A stretch of 64,000 nucleotides of DNA from CAUTNA01 sp964371145 (GTDB lineage: Bacteria > Pseudomonadota > Alphaproteobacteria > Rs-D84), in the NCBI GenBank assembly GCA_964371145.1, contig CAYJKO010000001.1, positions 1-64,000 on the forward strand. The letters are read 5' to 3'. The position numbers were made by a program, and so were the translations under genes. The notes below the pieces were generated by a model, which worked only from the letters and a program-made list of their open reading frames with translations, searched no databases and had not been told where the DNA came from. Each line of letters opens with the position of its first letter. Position 1 is the stretch's first letter. This document shows, piece by piece, positions 1 through 8,877 of the stretch.

Positions 1-111
1 ACGTATGCGACCATTTGGGTTCAATAATTAATTAAAACAGTTTCGGGTGTTGGGTGCGTTATGTGTCCAATATCCACCACAAAGGTTTTTACAAGCCCCT
101 TTGTAGAAAAC

Positions 112-140
112 AAAGCCCCGTGTGCACACGGGGCTTTTAT
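112..140. terminator. bidirectional rho-independent terminator
   Basis: A perfect 13-bp inverted repeat (half site AAAGCCCCGTGTG) is flanked by A-rich and T-rich sequence. It lies just beyond the stop of the minus-strand YqaA-like gene and would also end any transcript entering from the left edge. Confidence 0.85.
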
Positions 141-162
141 TCTTTTAAAATGTTTAATTACC

Positions 163-747
163 TTATAAATATCCCAATGCAATTATCCCCAGGCCTGCAA
201 ATGCGATGGCCGCAATTGTTAACGGCCAAAAATATTTTCTTACCATTTCGTTTGCGCGGGTTTGGAATTTATATAATAAAAACCCAATAATTGCAAAGCG
301 TCCGGTGCGAAATATTGCGGATACACCCAAAAATAATGCGGCCGGAAATCCCAGAAATCCTGCGGCTATTGCCATTAATTTATATGGAATTGGTGTGACG
401 GCCGCCAATACGATAATCCAAATACCATAATCGTGGAACATTTGTTTCGCCGCATCAAATTGCGTCGGATTTGATACATTTTCAATCAACCATACTCCAA
501 CCGTATCGAACAACCAAAAACCAATCATATATGCAATCGCGCCGCCAATCAAAGACCCCAGTGATGTCGCAATTATAATCGGTAAAGTTCTTTTTTTATC
601 GGAAACAATTGCCGGTGCCATAAATACTTCGGGTGGAATGAATAAAAATATTGATTCAAATACCGTTAACACAAAAACCGCCCACGAATACCACGGGGAC
701 GCCGAATGCTTTAATATAGATTCTGCAAATTTTGAATTTTTTGCCAT
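163..747 (-). CDS. YqaA/DedA-like (VTT domain) inner membrane protein
   Basis: A 194-residue polytopic membrane protein. Four or five hydrophobic segments are visible (about residues 20-42, 56-75, 105-130, 132-152, 172-192). The segment with VTPIPYK near residue 117 and a following GxxGxP pattern resemble the SNARE-associated/VTT family, especially the short YqaA branch. Relatives are linked to membrane phospholipid handling and envelope homeostasis, but the exact substrate here is unknown. The start is supported by an AAGGGAGAAA ribosome site. It is transcribed divergently from rbfA out of a symmetric promoter and ends at a strong terminator. Confidence 0.75.
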   Translation of the reverse strand: MAKNSKFAESILKHSASPWYSWAVFVLTVFESIFLFIPPEVFMAPAIVSDKKRTLPIIIATSLGSLIGGAIAYMIGFWLFDTVGVWLIENVSNPTQFDAAKQMFHDYGIWIIVLAAVTPIPYKLMAIAAGFLGFPAALFLGVSAIFRTGRFAIIGFLLYKFQTRANEMVRKYFWPLTIAAIAFAGLGIIALGYL

Positions 748-780
748 AATTTTCTCCCTTTTAAAAAAAATATGTTTTTT

Positions 781-810
781 ATTGTAATTTTATTTTTATG
801 CGTTTACAAT
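781..810. promoter_or_regulatory. symmetric divergent promoter for rbfA and the YqaA-like gene
   Basis: ATTGTAA (781-787) and its exact inverse TTACAAT (804-810) are separated by 16 bases. On the plus strand this reads -35 TTGTAA, 17-base spacer, -10 TACAAT. On the minus strand the same bases read -35 TTGTAA, 17-base spacer, -10 TACAAT. Both downstream genes are correctly placed, so one DNA element appears to serve both directions and only one polymerase can occupy it at a time. Confidence 0.7.
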
Positions 811-816
811 AACTTT

Positions 817-1170
817 ATGAAAAAAAATTTAAGCTTTTCCAGAAAAGAAAAAATCGCATCTAAAACTCAAATTATGGTTGCGGAAATTTTTCGCGACGAT
901 TTTATGGACGATCCCATTATTTCTGGGGTGTCATTGGTTGGTGCAGATTCCGCCGGTGGTTTGAATTTTGTTAAATTATTCTATCATTCCAGAAATCCAG
1001 ATTTAAAATTGGTGCAAAAAAGATTAATCGACGTTACAAAAATGGTGCGCTTTAAATTGGCTGCAAAAATGGAACAAAAATATGTTCCTGATTTAAAATT
1101 TGCATATGATGACACATTGGAACGTGCAAACAGAATTGATGAATTATTGGCACAAATCAAAGTCGATTAA
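817..1170 (+). CDS. rbfA: 30S ribosome-binding factor A
   Basis: A 117-residue RbfA family protein that binds the pre-30S subunit near the 5' helix of 16S rRNA and assists late maturation. The C-terminal part carries the family signature VPDLKFAYDDTLERANRIDELL (split: VPDLKFAYDD then TLERANRIDELL), and the central DPIISGVSLVGAD stretch matches the KH-like core. The start at 817 is chosen because the family begins at this point; an upstream in-frame ATG at 772 would add a hydrophobic tail overlapping the promoter. The -10 box ends only six bases before the ATG and no ribosome site is visible, so the mRNA is probably leaderless. In many alphaproteobacteria rbfA sits between infB and truB; here it precedes lepA. 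Confidence 0.85.
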   Translation: MKKNLSFSRKEKIASKTQIMVAEIFRDDFMDDPIISGVSLVGADSAGGLNFVKLFYHSRNPDLKLVQKRLIDVTKMVRFKLAAKMEQKYVPDLKFAYDDTLERANRIDELLAQIKVD

Positions 1171-1182
1171 TTTAAAATTATC

Positions 1183-1214
1183 TTGAATCACCACATTTCT
1201 TGGTGTATTATAAT
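1183..1214 (+). promoter_or_regulatory. putative lepA promoter with -10 next to the start codon
   Basis: A consensus TATAAT (1209-1214) ends six bases before the lepA ATG. The best -35 is TTGAAT (1183-1188) with a long 20-base spacer, so the -35 is uncertain. The geometry implies a leaderless transcript. Confidence 0.5.
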
Positions 1215-1220
1215 CTTACT

Positions 1221-3008
1221 ATGAATCAGAAAAATATCAGAAATTTTGCAATTGTTGCACATATTGACCACGGTAAATCTACCTTGTCAGACAGATTAAT
1301 TGAATATACAGGTGCGTTAGAATCGCGCGAGATGAAGGCTCAATTGCTGGATTCTATGGATATCGAACGCGAACGTGGTATCACGATCAAGGCGCAAACC
1401 GTGCGTTTGACATATACCGCAAAAGACGGGGAAACGTATCAATTAAATTTGATGGATACGCCCGGTCACGTGGATTTTACGTACGAAGTATCACGATCTT
1501 TGGCTGCGTGCGAAGGTGCGTTGGTTTTGGTTGACGCAACCCAAGGGGTCCAGGCGCAGACTTTGGCGAATGCTTATTTGGCATTGGATAATGATTTGGA
1601 AATGTTGCCGGTTTTAAACAAAATTGATTTGCCCAGCTCGGACGTTGCGGCGGCAAAAGAACAAATTTCAGACGTTATCGGATTGGATGCGTCAAACGCT
1701 TTGGCTGTGTCCGGAAAAACGGGCGAGGGTGTGCCAGAATTATTAGAAGAAATTATAAAAAAATTACCTGCGCCATATGGGGACGAAAATGCAGATACGC
1801 GCGCATTGTTGGTGGATTCTTGGTACGATTCGTATTTGGGCGTTGTGATATTGGTTCGCGTCATAGATGGCGAATTAAAACGCGGACAAAAAATTAAATT
1901 TATGGCAACAGGTGCAGAATACACCGTTGATAAAATTGGATATTTTACCCCAAAAATGATAAATTCCGAATCGCTGACCACGGGTGAAATGGGATTTATA
2001 ATAACGGGTATGAAAACTATTCACGATTGTAAAGTAGGGGATACAATTTGCGATTCGAAAAAAGACGTGGAAAGTTTGCCAGGTTTTAAACCATCTGTCC
2101 CCGTCGTGTTCAGCAGCTTTTTCCCAGTTGTCGCAGACGATTATCCGGATTTGCGCGATGGGTCTGAAAAATTGGCTTTGAACGATTCGTCTTTTGTGTT
2201 TACGACCGAAAAATCATCCGCGTTGGGATTTGGCTTGCGTTGCGGTTTTTTGGGATTGTTGCATATGGAAATTATATCGGAAAGATTATCCCGTGAATTT
2301 GGAATGTCTTTGATTAATACCGTGCCAAGTGTGTTGTACAAATTACATATGAAAAACGGCGAAGTCACAGATTTAGAAAATCCGGCAGATATGCCAGATC
2401 CAACACAAATTTCTCATATAGAAGAGCCGTGGGTGCGCGCAACCATTATGTTGCCAGAACAATATATGGGCGGAATTATGTCTCTGTGTTCTGAACGTCG
2501 TGGAATCCAAGAAAATATTTCTTATGTTGGCAATCGCGCGGTTTTGACATATATGTTGCCTTTGGCGGAAATCGTGTTTGATTTTTATGATCGCGTAAAA
2601 TCTTTGTCGTCCGGATATGCGTCTTTTGATTATGTATTGCAGGGGTATGAAGCGTCCGATTTGGTAAAAGTTTCTATTTTGGTAAATGAAGAAAATGTAG
2701 AACCTTTATCATTTTTATGCCACAGAAGTTTTTCAGAAAAACGCGGACGTCAAATCGTTGAAAAATTAAAAGATTTGATCCCACGTCATCAATTTAAAAT
2801 CCCATTACAGGCCGCAATCGGTGGTAAAATTATTGCCCGTGAAACTATTGCCGCTTTTCGTAAAGACGTGACGTCAAAATGTTATGGTGGAGACATCAGT
2901 CGTAAGAAAAAATTATTGGAAAAACAAAAAGAGGGTAAAAAAAGAATGCGCTCTTTTGGTAATGTAGAAATTCCGCAATCCGCATTTATCAACGCGTTAA
3001 AAGTTTAA
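1221..3008 (+). CDS. lepA: elongation factor 4 (LepA GTPase)
   Basis: A 595-residue translational GTPase that acts on the ribosome as a back-translocase and in 30S biogenesis. The G1 motif [14 protein letters not shown] is near residue 13, G2/G3 follow ([19 protein letters not shown]), and NKIDLP is the G4 motif. The C-terminal domain unique to LepA ([20 protein letters not shown] and the end with [19 protein letters not shown]) is complete, so the length is normal for the family. The ATG at 1221 is preferred over an upstream in-frame start at 1200 because LepA proteins begin a few residues before the [13 protein letters not shown] motif. There is no ribosome site, in keeping with a leaderless start. 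Confidence 0.97.
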   Translation: MNQKNIRNFAIVAHIDHGKSTLSDRLIEYTGALESREMKAQLLDSMDIERERGITIKAQTVRLTYTAKDGETYQLNLMDTPGHVDFTYEVSRSLAACEGALVLVDATQGVQAQTLANAYLALDNDLEMLPVLNKIDLPSSDVAAAKEQISDVIGLDASNALAVSGKTGEGVPELLEEIIKKLPAPYGDENADTRALLVDSWYDSYLGVVILVRVIDGELKRGQKIKFMATGAEYTVDKIGYFTPKMINSESLTTGEMGFIITGMKTIHDCKVGDTICDSKKDVESLPGFKPSVPVVFSSFFPVVADDYPDLRDGSEKLALNDSSFVFTTEKSSALGFGLRCGFLGLLHMEIISERLSREFGMSLINTVPSVLYKLHMKNGEVTDLENPADMPDPTQISHIEEPWVRATIMLPEQYMGGIMSLCSERRGIQENISYVGNRAVLTYMLPLAEIVFDFYDRVKSLSSGYASFDYVLQGYEASDLVKVSILVNEENVEPLSFLCHRSFSEKRGRQIVEKLKDLIPRHQFKIPLQAAIGGKIIARETIAAFRKDVTSKCYGGDISRKKKLLEKQKEGKKRMRSFGNVEIPQSAFINALKV

Positions 3009-3030
3009 TCAAGGTCGAAAGGATAAAAAA

Positions 3031-3549
3031 ATGACTGTTTTTGAAAGAATAAAAAAAATCGTAATTAAAAAATTTGAATTGGGCGACGAATATACAATAA
3101 AAATGAATACGTCTTTGGCCGGAGATTTGGGATTGGATTCTTTGGATATTGTTGAATTAACAATGGCTATAGAAAACGAATTTAACAAAGATTCTTATGA
3201 TTTTGAAATATCACTTTATGACGATGAAGTAAATTCATTAGCAACATTTGGTGGTTTTGTGTTATTGGTTGAAGAAAAATTAAAACAGAATTTAAATGCC
3301 GATAAACAAAAAGAAGTAACCAAACCGGTGCAAGCCGCAAAGCCCGATGTAAAAAAAGAAATGACGACGGATGAAATATTGGATAATTTAGATACGTTGG
3401 CGAAACAAAATTATAATATTGCACGCGTACGATACGACAATGCGCAAAGAGATTTAGACATAGCAAAGCAAAATTTAATTGACGCAAAAGCGGGTGTTGA
3501 AATGGCGCAAAAAATGCTTGCTATTATCCCAAACAAAAGACAAAGATAA
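3031..3549 (+). CDS. acyl carrier protein-like domain with C-terminal coiled-coil extension
   Basis: A 172-residue protein, about twice the length of an acyl carrier protein. Residues 1-85 form an ACP-like fold with the phosphopantetheine motif GLDSLDIVEL (Ser37). The ACP-like part is followed by a lysine-rich linker (about 88-115) and a regular alpha-helical stretch with heptad-like spacing (about 118-165, AKQNYNIARVRYDNAQRDLD). It lies directly behind lepA with a good ribosome site (GGTCGAAAGGAT) and in front of the normal acpP and fabF. It may be a specialised carrier that docks to a membrane or partner through the coiled coil; the function is unknown. Codon use is like its neighbours. Confidence 0.8.
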   Translation: MTVFERIKKIVIKKFELGDEYTIKMNTSLAGDLGLDSLDIVELTMAIENEFNKDSYDFEISLYDDEVNSLATFGGFVLLVEEKLKQNLNADKQKEVTKPVQAAKPDVKKEMTTDEILDNLDTLAKQNYNIARVRYDNAQRDLDIAKQNLIDAKAGVEMAQKMLAIIPNKRQR

Positions 3550-3557
3550 GAAAAATA

Positions 3558-3586
3558 AAGACCCCAAAATTATTGGGGTTTTTATT
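3558..3586 (+). terminator. rho-independent terminator after the ACP-like gene
   Basis: Stem ACCCCAA / TTGGGGT with an AATTA loop and a T-rich tail (TTTTTATTT). Confidence 0.85.
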
Positions 3587-3625
3587 TATAAAATTTATCG
3601 TTTTGTTATAATTTGTTATAATTTC

Positions 3626-3654
3626 TTGACACCAACGGTCAAAAGTGATACCTT
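3626..3654 (+). promoter_or_regulatory. acpP promoter
   Basis: Perfect -35 TTGACA (3626-3631), 17-base spacer, weak -10 TACCTT (3649-3654). A leader of about 50 bases ends in an AAGGAAAA ribosome site. Confidence 0.6.
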
Positions 3655-3709
3655 ATTATGCGACGGCCCGAACGGGTTCACAATTTTAACTTAACATAAG
3701 GAAAATAAA

Positions 3710-3943
3710 ATGTCAGTTTTTGATAAAGTAAAAGAAATCGTAGTAGAAAAATTAGCAGTAGACGCTGGTAAAGTTACTATGGAAGCAGCATTCGTTAACG
3801 ATTTGGGCGCAGACAGCTTGGACGTTGTTGAATTCGTAATGGAAGTGGAAAAAGAATTCGGTATCACTATCCCAGACGATGAAGCTGGTAAAATGGTTAC
3901 TGTTGGTGATGCAGTTAAATTTATTGAAGAAAACGCAAAATAA
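3710..3943 (+). CDS. acpP: acyl carrier protein
   Basis: A 77-residue acidic cytoplasmic protein that carries growing acyl chains on a phosphopantetheine arm during type II fatty acid synthesis. The attachment motif [15 protein letters not shown] places the modified serine at residue 36, exactly as in canonical AcpP. It has its own promoter and terminator and is followed by fabF, the usual acpP-fabF order. It differs from the longer carrier-like protein encoded just upstream. Confidence 0.97.
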   Translation: MSVFDKVKEIVVEKLAVDAGKVTMEAAFVNDLGADSLDVVEFVMEVEKEFGITIPDDEAGKMVTVGDAVKFIEENAK

Positions 3944-3965
3944 TTTTCTTTATATGAATATCAAA

Positions 3966-3996
3966 ACGCCCAAGATTCTTTCTTGGGTGTTTTTTG
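3966..3996 (+). terminator. rho-independent terminator after acpP
   Basis: Stem ACGCCCAAGA / TCTTGGGTGT (one G-T pair) followed by a run of T. Confidence 0.85.
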
Positions 3997-4025
3997 TTGA
4001 ATTCTGATAAAAAAAGTGCTATTTT
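3997..4025 (+). promoter_or_regulatory. fabF promoter
   Basis: -35 TTGAAT (3997-4002), 17-base spacer, TGC plus -10 TATTTT (4020-4025), an extended -10 arrangement. It directly follows the acpP terminator. Confidence 0.55.
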
Positions 4026-4062
4026 TCCTGTGTACAGTTTAATCTTATATTAAGGAAAAAAA

Positions 4063-5316
4063 ATGAGAAGAGTTGTTATTACAGGTATGGGTATCGTTTC
4101 TCCGGTTGGAACAGGCGTTGAACATGCGTGGAAAAATATAGTTAATGGTCAATCTGGTGTGCGTAAAATTGATATATTTGACGCATCAGATATTGCATCT
4201 CAAATTGCGGGTTATCCTATCCGTGGCGAAGGTGCGGGGGAATATAATCCAGATCCGATTGTGTCTCCGAAAGAACAAAGAAAAATTGATAAATCTATTG
4301 TATACGGAATCGTTGCAGCAGAAGAAGCAATTGTGGACGCAGGATTGGTTGATTACGCGGGCGATAAAGAACGTGTTGGCGTATCAATCGGTGGTGGTAT
4401 CGGTGGATTGGATACAATTTATGATAATTGCGTTGAATTGGCGAACAATGGCCCACGTGCTATCAGCCCATTCTTTATTCCTAAATCTATTATCAATATG
4501 ACGTCCGGTCACGTGTCAATTAAACACGGATTCAAAGGTCCAAATATTTCTATTGTAACCGCTTGTGCATCTGGTGCGCATTCAATTGGTGAAGGTGCCA
4601 GATTGATTCAATATGGTGACGCAGACATTATGGTTTGTGGCGGTTCCGAAGGTGCAGTTGGCCGAATCGGTATGGCGGGGTTTGCCGCTATGCGCGCCTT
4701 GAGTACACGTAATGATGATCCGTCTGGCGCATCTCGTCCTTGGGACAAAGATCGTGATGGGTTCGTTATCGCAGAAGGTGGCGGCGTTGTTATATTGGAA
4801 GAATATGAACACGCAAAAGCACGTGGTGCAAAAATTTATGCAGAAGTTGCAGGTTACGGATTGTCCGGGGACGCACATCATATCACAGCACCTGCCGAAG
4901 GCGGCGAAGGTGGTATGCGCGCAATGAAAGCTGCATTGAAAAATGCAGGATTGCAACCATCAGACGTTGATTATGTTAATGCACACGGTACATCAACAGG
5001 TTTGGGCGATATCGGTGAATTGACTGCGGTTAAAACTTTATTTGGTGCAAACCCTGTGTCTTTGTCATCTACAAAATCTATGACAGGTCATATGTTGGGC
5101 GCAGCCGGTGCGGTTGAAGCTATCTTTTGTACTTTGGCAATCCGCGACGGTATCGTACCACCAACAATTAATTTGGAAAATCCAGAAGAATTAGTTGGCG
5201 ATTTCGATGTTGTTGGAAACGTTGCAAAAAAACGCGACATTAATGTTGCGGTTAATAATTCATTCGGATTTGGTGGAACAAACGCCAGTTTGATTATTAA
5301 AAAAGTAACAGAATAA
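4063..5316 (+). CDS. fabF: beta-ketoacyl-ACP synthase II
   Basis: A 417-residue condensing enzyme that extends acyl-ACP with malonyl-ACP in the cytoplasm. The Cys-His-His triad is visible: Cys168 in TACASGAHSIG, His308 in NAHGTSTGLGD and His343 in KSMTGHMLGAAGA. The C-terminal FGFGGTNASLI loop is intact. Length and start (AAGGAAAA ribosome site) are normal. No other fab genes are beside it, so the fatty-acid genes are dispersed in this genome. Confidence 0.97.
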   Translation: MRRVVITGMGIVSPVGTGVEHAWKNIVNGQSGVRKIDIFDASDIASQIAGYPIRGEGAGEYNPDPIVSPKEQRKIDKSIVYGIVAAEEAIVDAGLVDYAGDKERVGVSIGGGIGGLDTIYDNCVELANNGPRAISPFFIPKSIINMTSGHVSIKHGFKGPNISIVTACASGAHSIGEGARLIQYGDADIMVCGGSEGAVGRIGMAGFAAMRALSTRNDDPSGASRPWDKDRDGFVIAEGGGVVILEEYEHAKARGAKIYAEVAGYGLSGDAHHITAPAEGGEGGMRAMKAALKNAGLQPSDVDYVNAHGTSTGLGDIGELTAVKTLFGANPVSLSSTKSMTGHMLGAAGAVEAIFCTLAIRDGIVPPTINLENPEELVGDFDVVGNVAKKRDINVAVNNSFGFGGTNASLIIKKVTE

Positions 5317-5332
5317 AATCTGATACAATAAA

Positions 5333-5370
5333 TAAAAAAAACACGGGATTTAATCCCGTGTTTTTATTTT
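5333..5370. terminator. bidirectional terminator between fabF and the acyl-CoA synthetase
   Basis: ACACGGGATT / AATCCCGTGT inverted repeat (5341-5360) with A-run on the left and T-run on the right serves both convergent genes. Confidence 0.9.
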
Positions 5371-5374
5371 AAGA

Positions 5375-7003
5375 TTATTTTTTATCTTTATCCAATGCTC
5401 GGATAACTGCTCGTTTAATTTTACCAGATATTGTCATAGGTAATTTTTCAACGAATTCAATTACACGTGGATATTTATATGGCGCAGTTCTGGTTTTTAC
5501 ATGTTCTTGTAATTGATGTACCAATGCGTCTGTGCCGTGAAAGAATTTGTTTAAAACAACGGTTGCTTTTACCGCCATTCCACGAACATCATCCGGTACG
5601 CCTGTTACTGCAACTTCGCGGACGGCGGGGTGTTCTAATAAAACGCTTTCTACTTCGAATGGGCTGATTCGGTATCCTGAACTTTTAATCAAATCGTCGT
5701 TTCGACCAACAAACCAAAAATATCCGTCCATATCGCGATATGCTACGTCACCTGTGTGATAATATCCATTATGAAAGCTTTTTAAATTTTGTTTTTCATT
5801 TTTATAATATTCTTTCATTAAACCGGTGGGGCGATTTGTTTTCAAAGACAAACAAATTTGACCAACTTCATTTGGTTTACATTCATCTCCTTTTTCATTT
5901 AATAAAACAACATCCCATCCGGCAGCCGGTTTTCCCATGCTGCCCGGTTTTGGTTCTGTCCATTCGTTATTAAATAACATAACGGTTGTTTCTGTTTGAC
6001 CGAAACCTTCTTTTAATTTAACGCCGGTCAAAGATAAAAATTTATTATAAACTTCTGGATTTAATGCTTCGCCCGCTATTTGCGCTTTTTTAATAGAAGA
6101 TAAATCGAATTTGGTCATGTCTTCGGCCAATAACATTTTATAAACCGTTGGTGGTGCGCAAAATGATGTGATCTGATTTTCAGATATAACGCGTAATAAT
6201 TCATCTGCTGGGAATTTTCCGGTAAAATCATATACAAAAACGATCGCGCCCATTAACCATTGGCCGTACATTTTTCCCCATGAACATTTTGCCCAACCCG
6301 ATTCGGATAAAGTAAAATGTATGTCGTTTTCATCCAAGCCTTGCCAGAACATAGCAGTGTTAATATGACCCAATGGGTATGTAAAATTATGAGCCACCAT
6401 TTTAGGCATATCTGTTGTGCCGCTGGTGAAATATAATACAAACAAATCATCGTTTTCAGTTTGAATTCTGTCAAAAGTTGTAGGGTATGAATTAATCGCG
6501 TCCGCAATTTCGACATTTGTAATTGTTTGGATTTCTTTGTTCGTAATCGATTCGTCTATTTCGTTTTTAATGTGTCCATCATCAACATAAATAATGTTTT
6601 TAACGTCCGCCATAGATATACGATATTCTATGTCGTGCGCTTTTAATTGATTGGTGGATGGAATAGGGGTTGCGCCGATTTTGTGTAACGCCATCATTAA
6701 AATCCAATATTCCCATCTGCGGCGTAAAAATAATAATACGCTGTCCCCGCGTTTAATGCCACGCGCCGTTAAAAAATTAGCAACGCTATTAGACATTTGG
6801 GATAATTGCAAATAATTAAAAGTTTTTTTATCGCCCGAATCGTTCGTCCACAGTAATGCGATTTTGTTCGGAGATTCTTTTGCTAATTCATCTATTACAT
6901 CATATGCGAAATTAAAGTTTTCGGGTACAACAGGCTTTGCATTTTCGCGATAATCGGCTTCGGATTCAAAGCTGATTTTTTTTAAAAATTTTTGTATAAA
7001 CAT
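5375..7003 (-). CDS. AMP-forming acyl-CoA synthetase (ANL superfamily)
   Basis: A 542-residue adenylate-forming enzyme that activates a carboxylic acid to acyl-AMP and then to acyl-CoA. The ATP loop FTSGTTDMPK, the FGQTET adenylate motif, the YHTGD motif, the hinge GRNDDLIKSSGYRI and the catalytic-lysine region MTISGKIKRA are all present in order. Sequence around GWAKCSWGKMYGQW is typical of the medium-chain/acetyl-like acyl-CoA synthetases, but the substrate cannot be read from sequence. The start at 7003 has a GGAAAGGAAAAAGAAG ribosome site; a longer reading frame up to 7210 runs through the divergent mltG promoter and is not used. No signal peptide. Confidence 0.9.
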   Translation of the reverse strand: MFIQKFLKKISFESEADYRENAKPVVPENFNFAYDVIDELAKESPNKIALLWTNDSGDKKTFNYLQLSQMSNSVANFLTARGIKRGDSVLLFLRRRWEYWILMMALHKIGATPIPSTNQLKAHDIEYRISMADVKNIIYVDDGHIKNEIDESITNKEIQTITNVEIADAINSYPTTFDRIQTENDDLFVLYFTSGTTDMPKMVAHNFTYPLGHINTAMFWQGLDENDIHFTLSESGWAKCSWGKMYGQWLMGAIVFVYDFTGKFPADELLRVISENQITSFCAPPTVYKMLLAEDMTKFDLSSIKKAQIAGEALNPEVYNKFLSLTGVKLKEGFGQTETTVMLFNNEWTEPKPGSMGKPAAGWDVVLLNEKGDECKPNEVGQICLSLKTNRPTGLMKEYYKNEKQNLKSFHNGYYHTGDVAYRDMDGYFWFVGRNDDLIKSSGYRISPFEVESVLLEHPAVREVAVTGVPDDVRGMAVKATVVLNKFFHGTDALVHQLQEHVKTRTAPYKYPRVIEFVEKLPMTISGKIKRAVIRALDKDKK

Positions 7004-7111
7004 ATTTTTTCTTCTTTTTCCTTTCCTTATATTTTTATCTGAACACAGTTGTGAATTATATATGTATATATGCGTCATTGCAAAGATATTATTGATTAAT
7101 TTTTTAGATGG

Positions 7112-7139
7112 TTGATTTTTTTCGTCAAAACAATATAAT
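7112..7139 (+). promoter_or_regulatory. mltG promoter, nearly leaderless
   Basis: -35 TTGATT (7112-7117), 16-base spacer, perfect -10 TATAAT (7134-7139). The mltG ATG begins nine bases after the -10, leaving almost no 5' leader. Confidence 0.65.
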
Positions 7140-7148
7140 AACACCGTT

Positions 7149-8204
7149 ATGATTAAGAAAAGAATTGTTAAAAAAAATTTGAAGAAGAAAAAAATATATA
7201 AAAAACGCAATGTTTCGTACGTACAAAAATTGTGGGTGTTTTGTGGTGCATTGATTGTAATGCCGATTATGTTTGTTGTTTATTTATTCTGTATAAAATC
7301 TGATATTACAAAAACCACAATTTTCGAAATACAAAAGGGTGAAACCATATATGCGATTGCGAATCGTTTAAAAAAAGAAAATTTGTTATTTAATGTCGAT
7401 GTTTTCAAAGTTGCGTTATACGCGTTTGGTAATAATGTGCAGGCAGGTGTATATGAATTAGATTCGGGCGAATCGATTTACAGTTTGGCGGATAAATTTT
7501 CAAATGGTAAAATCGCAACTGTATCCATTATGATTCCCGAAGGTTTAACCGTTCGTCAAATCAGAGATTTATTAGAAGAAGACAACAGATTGTCGGGCAG
7601 CGTTAAATGTGCATCAAAACGCGCAGAGCCGGTATGTAATTTAAAAGAAGGCGATTTGTTTCCGGACACATATTATGTGGCAAAGGGAACCGCCAGATTG
7701 GATGTATTACGTTTGGCAAATGATAAAATGTCGAAAATTAAAGAACAGTTTGCACCAGAATTAAAAAATGCGCCACGTCCGTTAAAAAATTGGAATCAGA
7801 TTTTAACTTTGGCGTCAATTGTTCAAAAAGAAACTCCGCGTGTGTCTGAAATGAGCACTGTTGCGTCCGTATATTTAAACCGTTTGAATATAAATATGAG
7901 ATTGCAGGCCGATCCAACGGTTGTATATGCGATAACAAATGGATATGGCGATATGCAGGGACAATTTTTATATAAAAAATATTTTAATATAAAAAGCGCA
8001 TTTAACACATATACTAATTATGGGTTGCCGCCATCACCGATTGCAAATGTAGGAATTGATGCTATTAACGCGGTTTTAAATCCCGCAACAACAAAATATT
8101 ATTATTTTGTAGCAGATGGGCGTGGTGGCCATGTTTTTTCCGAAACATATGCCGAACATCAAAAAAATCACCAAAAATGGCGTGAAATCAGAAAAAGTTT
8201 ATAA
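7149..8204 (+). CDS. mltG: endolytic murein transglycosylase
   Basis: A 351-residue inner-membrane protein that cuts nascent glycan strands in the periplasm. A basic N-terminus (residues 1-27) precedes one membrane segment (about 34-52), then a LysM-like subdomain (FEIQKGETIYAIANRL), then the YceG catalytic domain with LASIVQKETPR; Glu228 is the probable catalytic residue. The family end GLPPSPIANVG, YYYFVADGRGGHVFS is complete. No ribosome site precedes the ATG, consistent with a leaderless mRNA. In many bacteria mltG is next to pabC, tmk or fabF; here fabF lies two genes away. Confidence 0.93.
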   Translation: MIKKRIVKKNLKKKKIYKKRNVSYVQKLWVFCGALIVMPIMFVVYLFCIKSDITKTTIFEIQKGETIYAIANRLKKENLLFNVDVFKVALYAFGNNVQAGVYELDSGESIYSLADKFSNGKIATVSIMIPEGLTVRQIRDLLEEDNRLSGSVKCASKRAEPVCNLKEGDLFPDTYYVAKGTARLDVLRLANDKMSKIKEQFAPELKNAPRPLKNWNQILTLASIVQKETPRVSEMSTVASVYLNRLNINMRLQADPTVVYAITNGYGDMQGQFLYKKYFNIKSAFNTYTNYGLPPSPIANVGIDAINAVLNPATTKYYYFVADGRGGHVFSETYAEHQKNHQKWREIRKSL

Positions 8205-8217
8205 AAAGGTTTTGTTT

Positions 8218-8754
8218 ATGAAGAATGCGTCTTATGTTCATATGTTAGAAAATATTTTCAAATATGCATTGAAAAAGAATTGTCTGGAACCGGTTGTCCA
8301 AAGTATGATTTGTGATAATTCATATTTATTGAAGAAACAATATCAATATTTAATCTGGCGGCAAAATTTTCTTGTAGAAAACAGGGAAATGGAAGGGTTA
8401 AGTCGTCCACGTTTTATAAATTTCGAATTAATGGGGTTGGAAAAATCGTTTGTTGCGATTAATTGGGTTGGCGAATTTGATTTTTTGCGAAAATGGAAAA
8501 TAGATGATACCCAATGGGGCGAAGAAATAAATTGGGAGCATAAGCTTTATTCTGCGATTATAAATTCGGATAATATGCGCGTTCTAGGCTGTATCCAAAG
8601 TGATTTTTATGTATCACCTGGGTCTATAGAGTCTTTGTCAAGAAAGAACAAAGACGCACCCGCTGTAAAATATGATTCCGGAAAAATATCGATTGTTCAA
8701 AATGGTAAAGAATTTACAGCATTTCAAATCCCACAAAATAATAAAACAAGATAA
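8218..8754 (+). CDS. hypothetical protein downstream of mltG
   Basis: A 178-residue soluble protein without signal peptide or recognised motif. It is rich in aromatic residues (IWRQNFL, INWVGEFDF, EINWEHKLY). Start 8218 has an AAAAGGT site at good distance; an earlier in-frame ATG at 8116 lies inside mltG and is unlikely. The 13-base spacing suggests co-transcription with mltG. Function unknown. Confidence 0.7.
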   Translation: MKNASYVHMLENIFKYALKKNCLEPVVQSMICDNSYLLKKQYQYLIWRQNFLVENREMEGLSRPRFINFELMGLEKSFVAINWVGEFDFLRKWKIDDTQWGEEINWEHKLYSAIINSDNMRVLGCIQSDFYVSPGSIESLSRKNKDAPAVKYDSGKISIVQNGKEFTAFQIPQNNKTR

Positions 8755-8794
8755 ATGCAACGCGCGGGTATTTCTTCCTAGGAAAAGCTTCTTT

Positions 8795-8823
8795 TTGCGA
8801 ATTTACCAATCCTTTTATATAAT
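8795..8823 (+). promoter_or_regulatory. promoter of the outer-membrane barrel gene
   Basis: -35 TTGCGA (8795-8800), 17-base spacer, perfect -10 TATAAT (8818-8823). Confidence 0.7.
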
Positions 8824-8877
8824 TTAATTAATCGAGCAGGTGTGTTCGGATATATAAATTTAATAAAAGGAAAATAT

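Noticed and set aside
1..111. Possible 3' end of a tRNA or tmRNA (sequence contains TATCCACCA)
   Set aside because: No T-arm with a complementary stem and no acceptor partner could be built; a short imperfect hairpin is all that is seen.
4582..4956. Antisense frame inside fabF
   Set aside because: Shadow frame, no homology, no ribosome site.
8116..8217. Upstream extension of the hypothetical protein after mltG
   Set aside because: It overlaps the conserved end of mltG; the ATG at 8218 has a better ribosome site.
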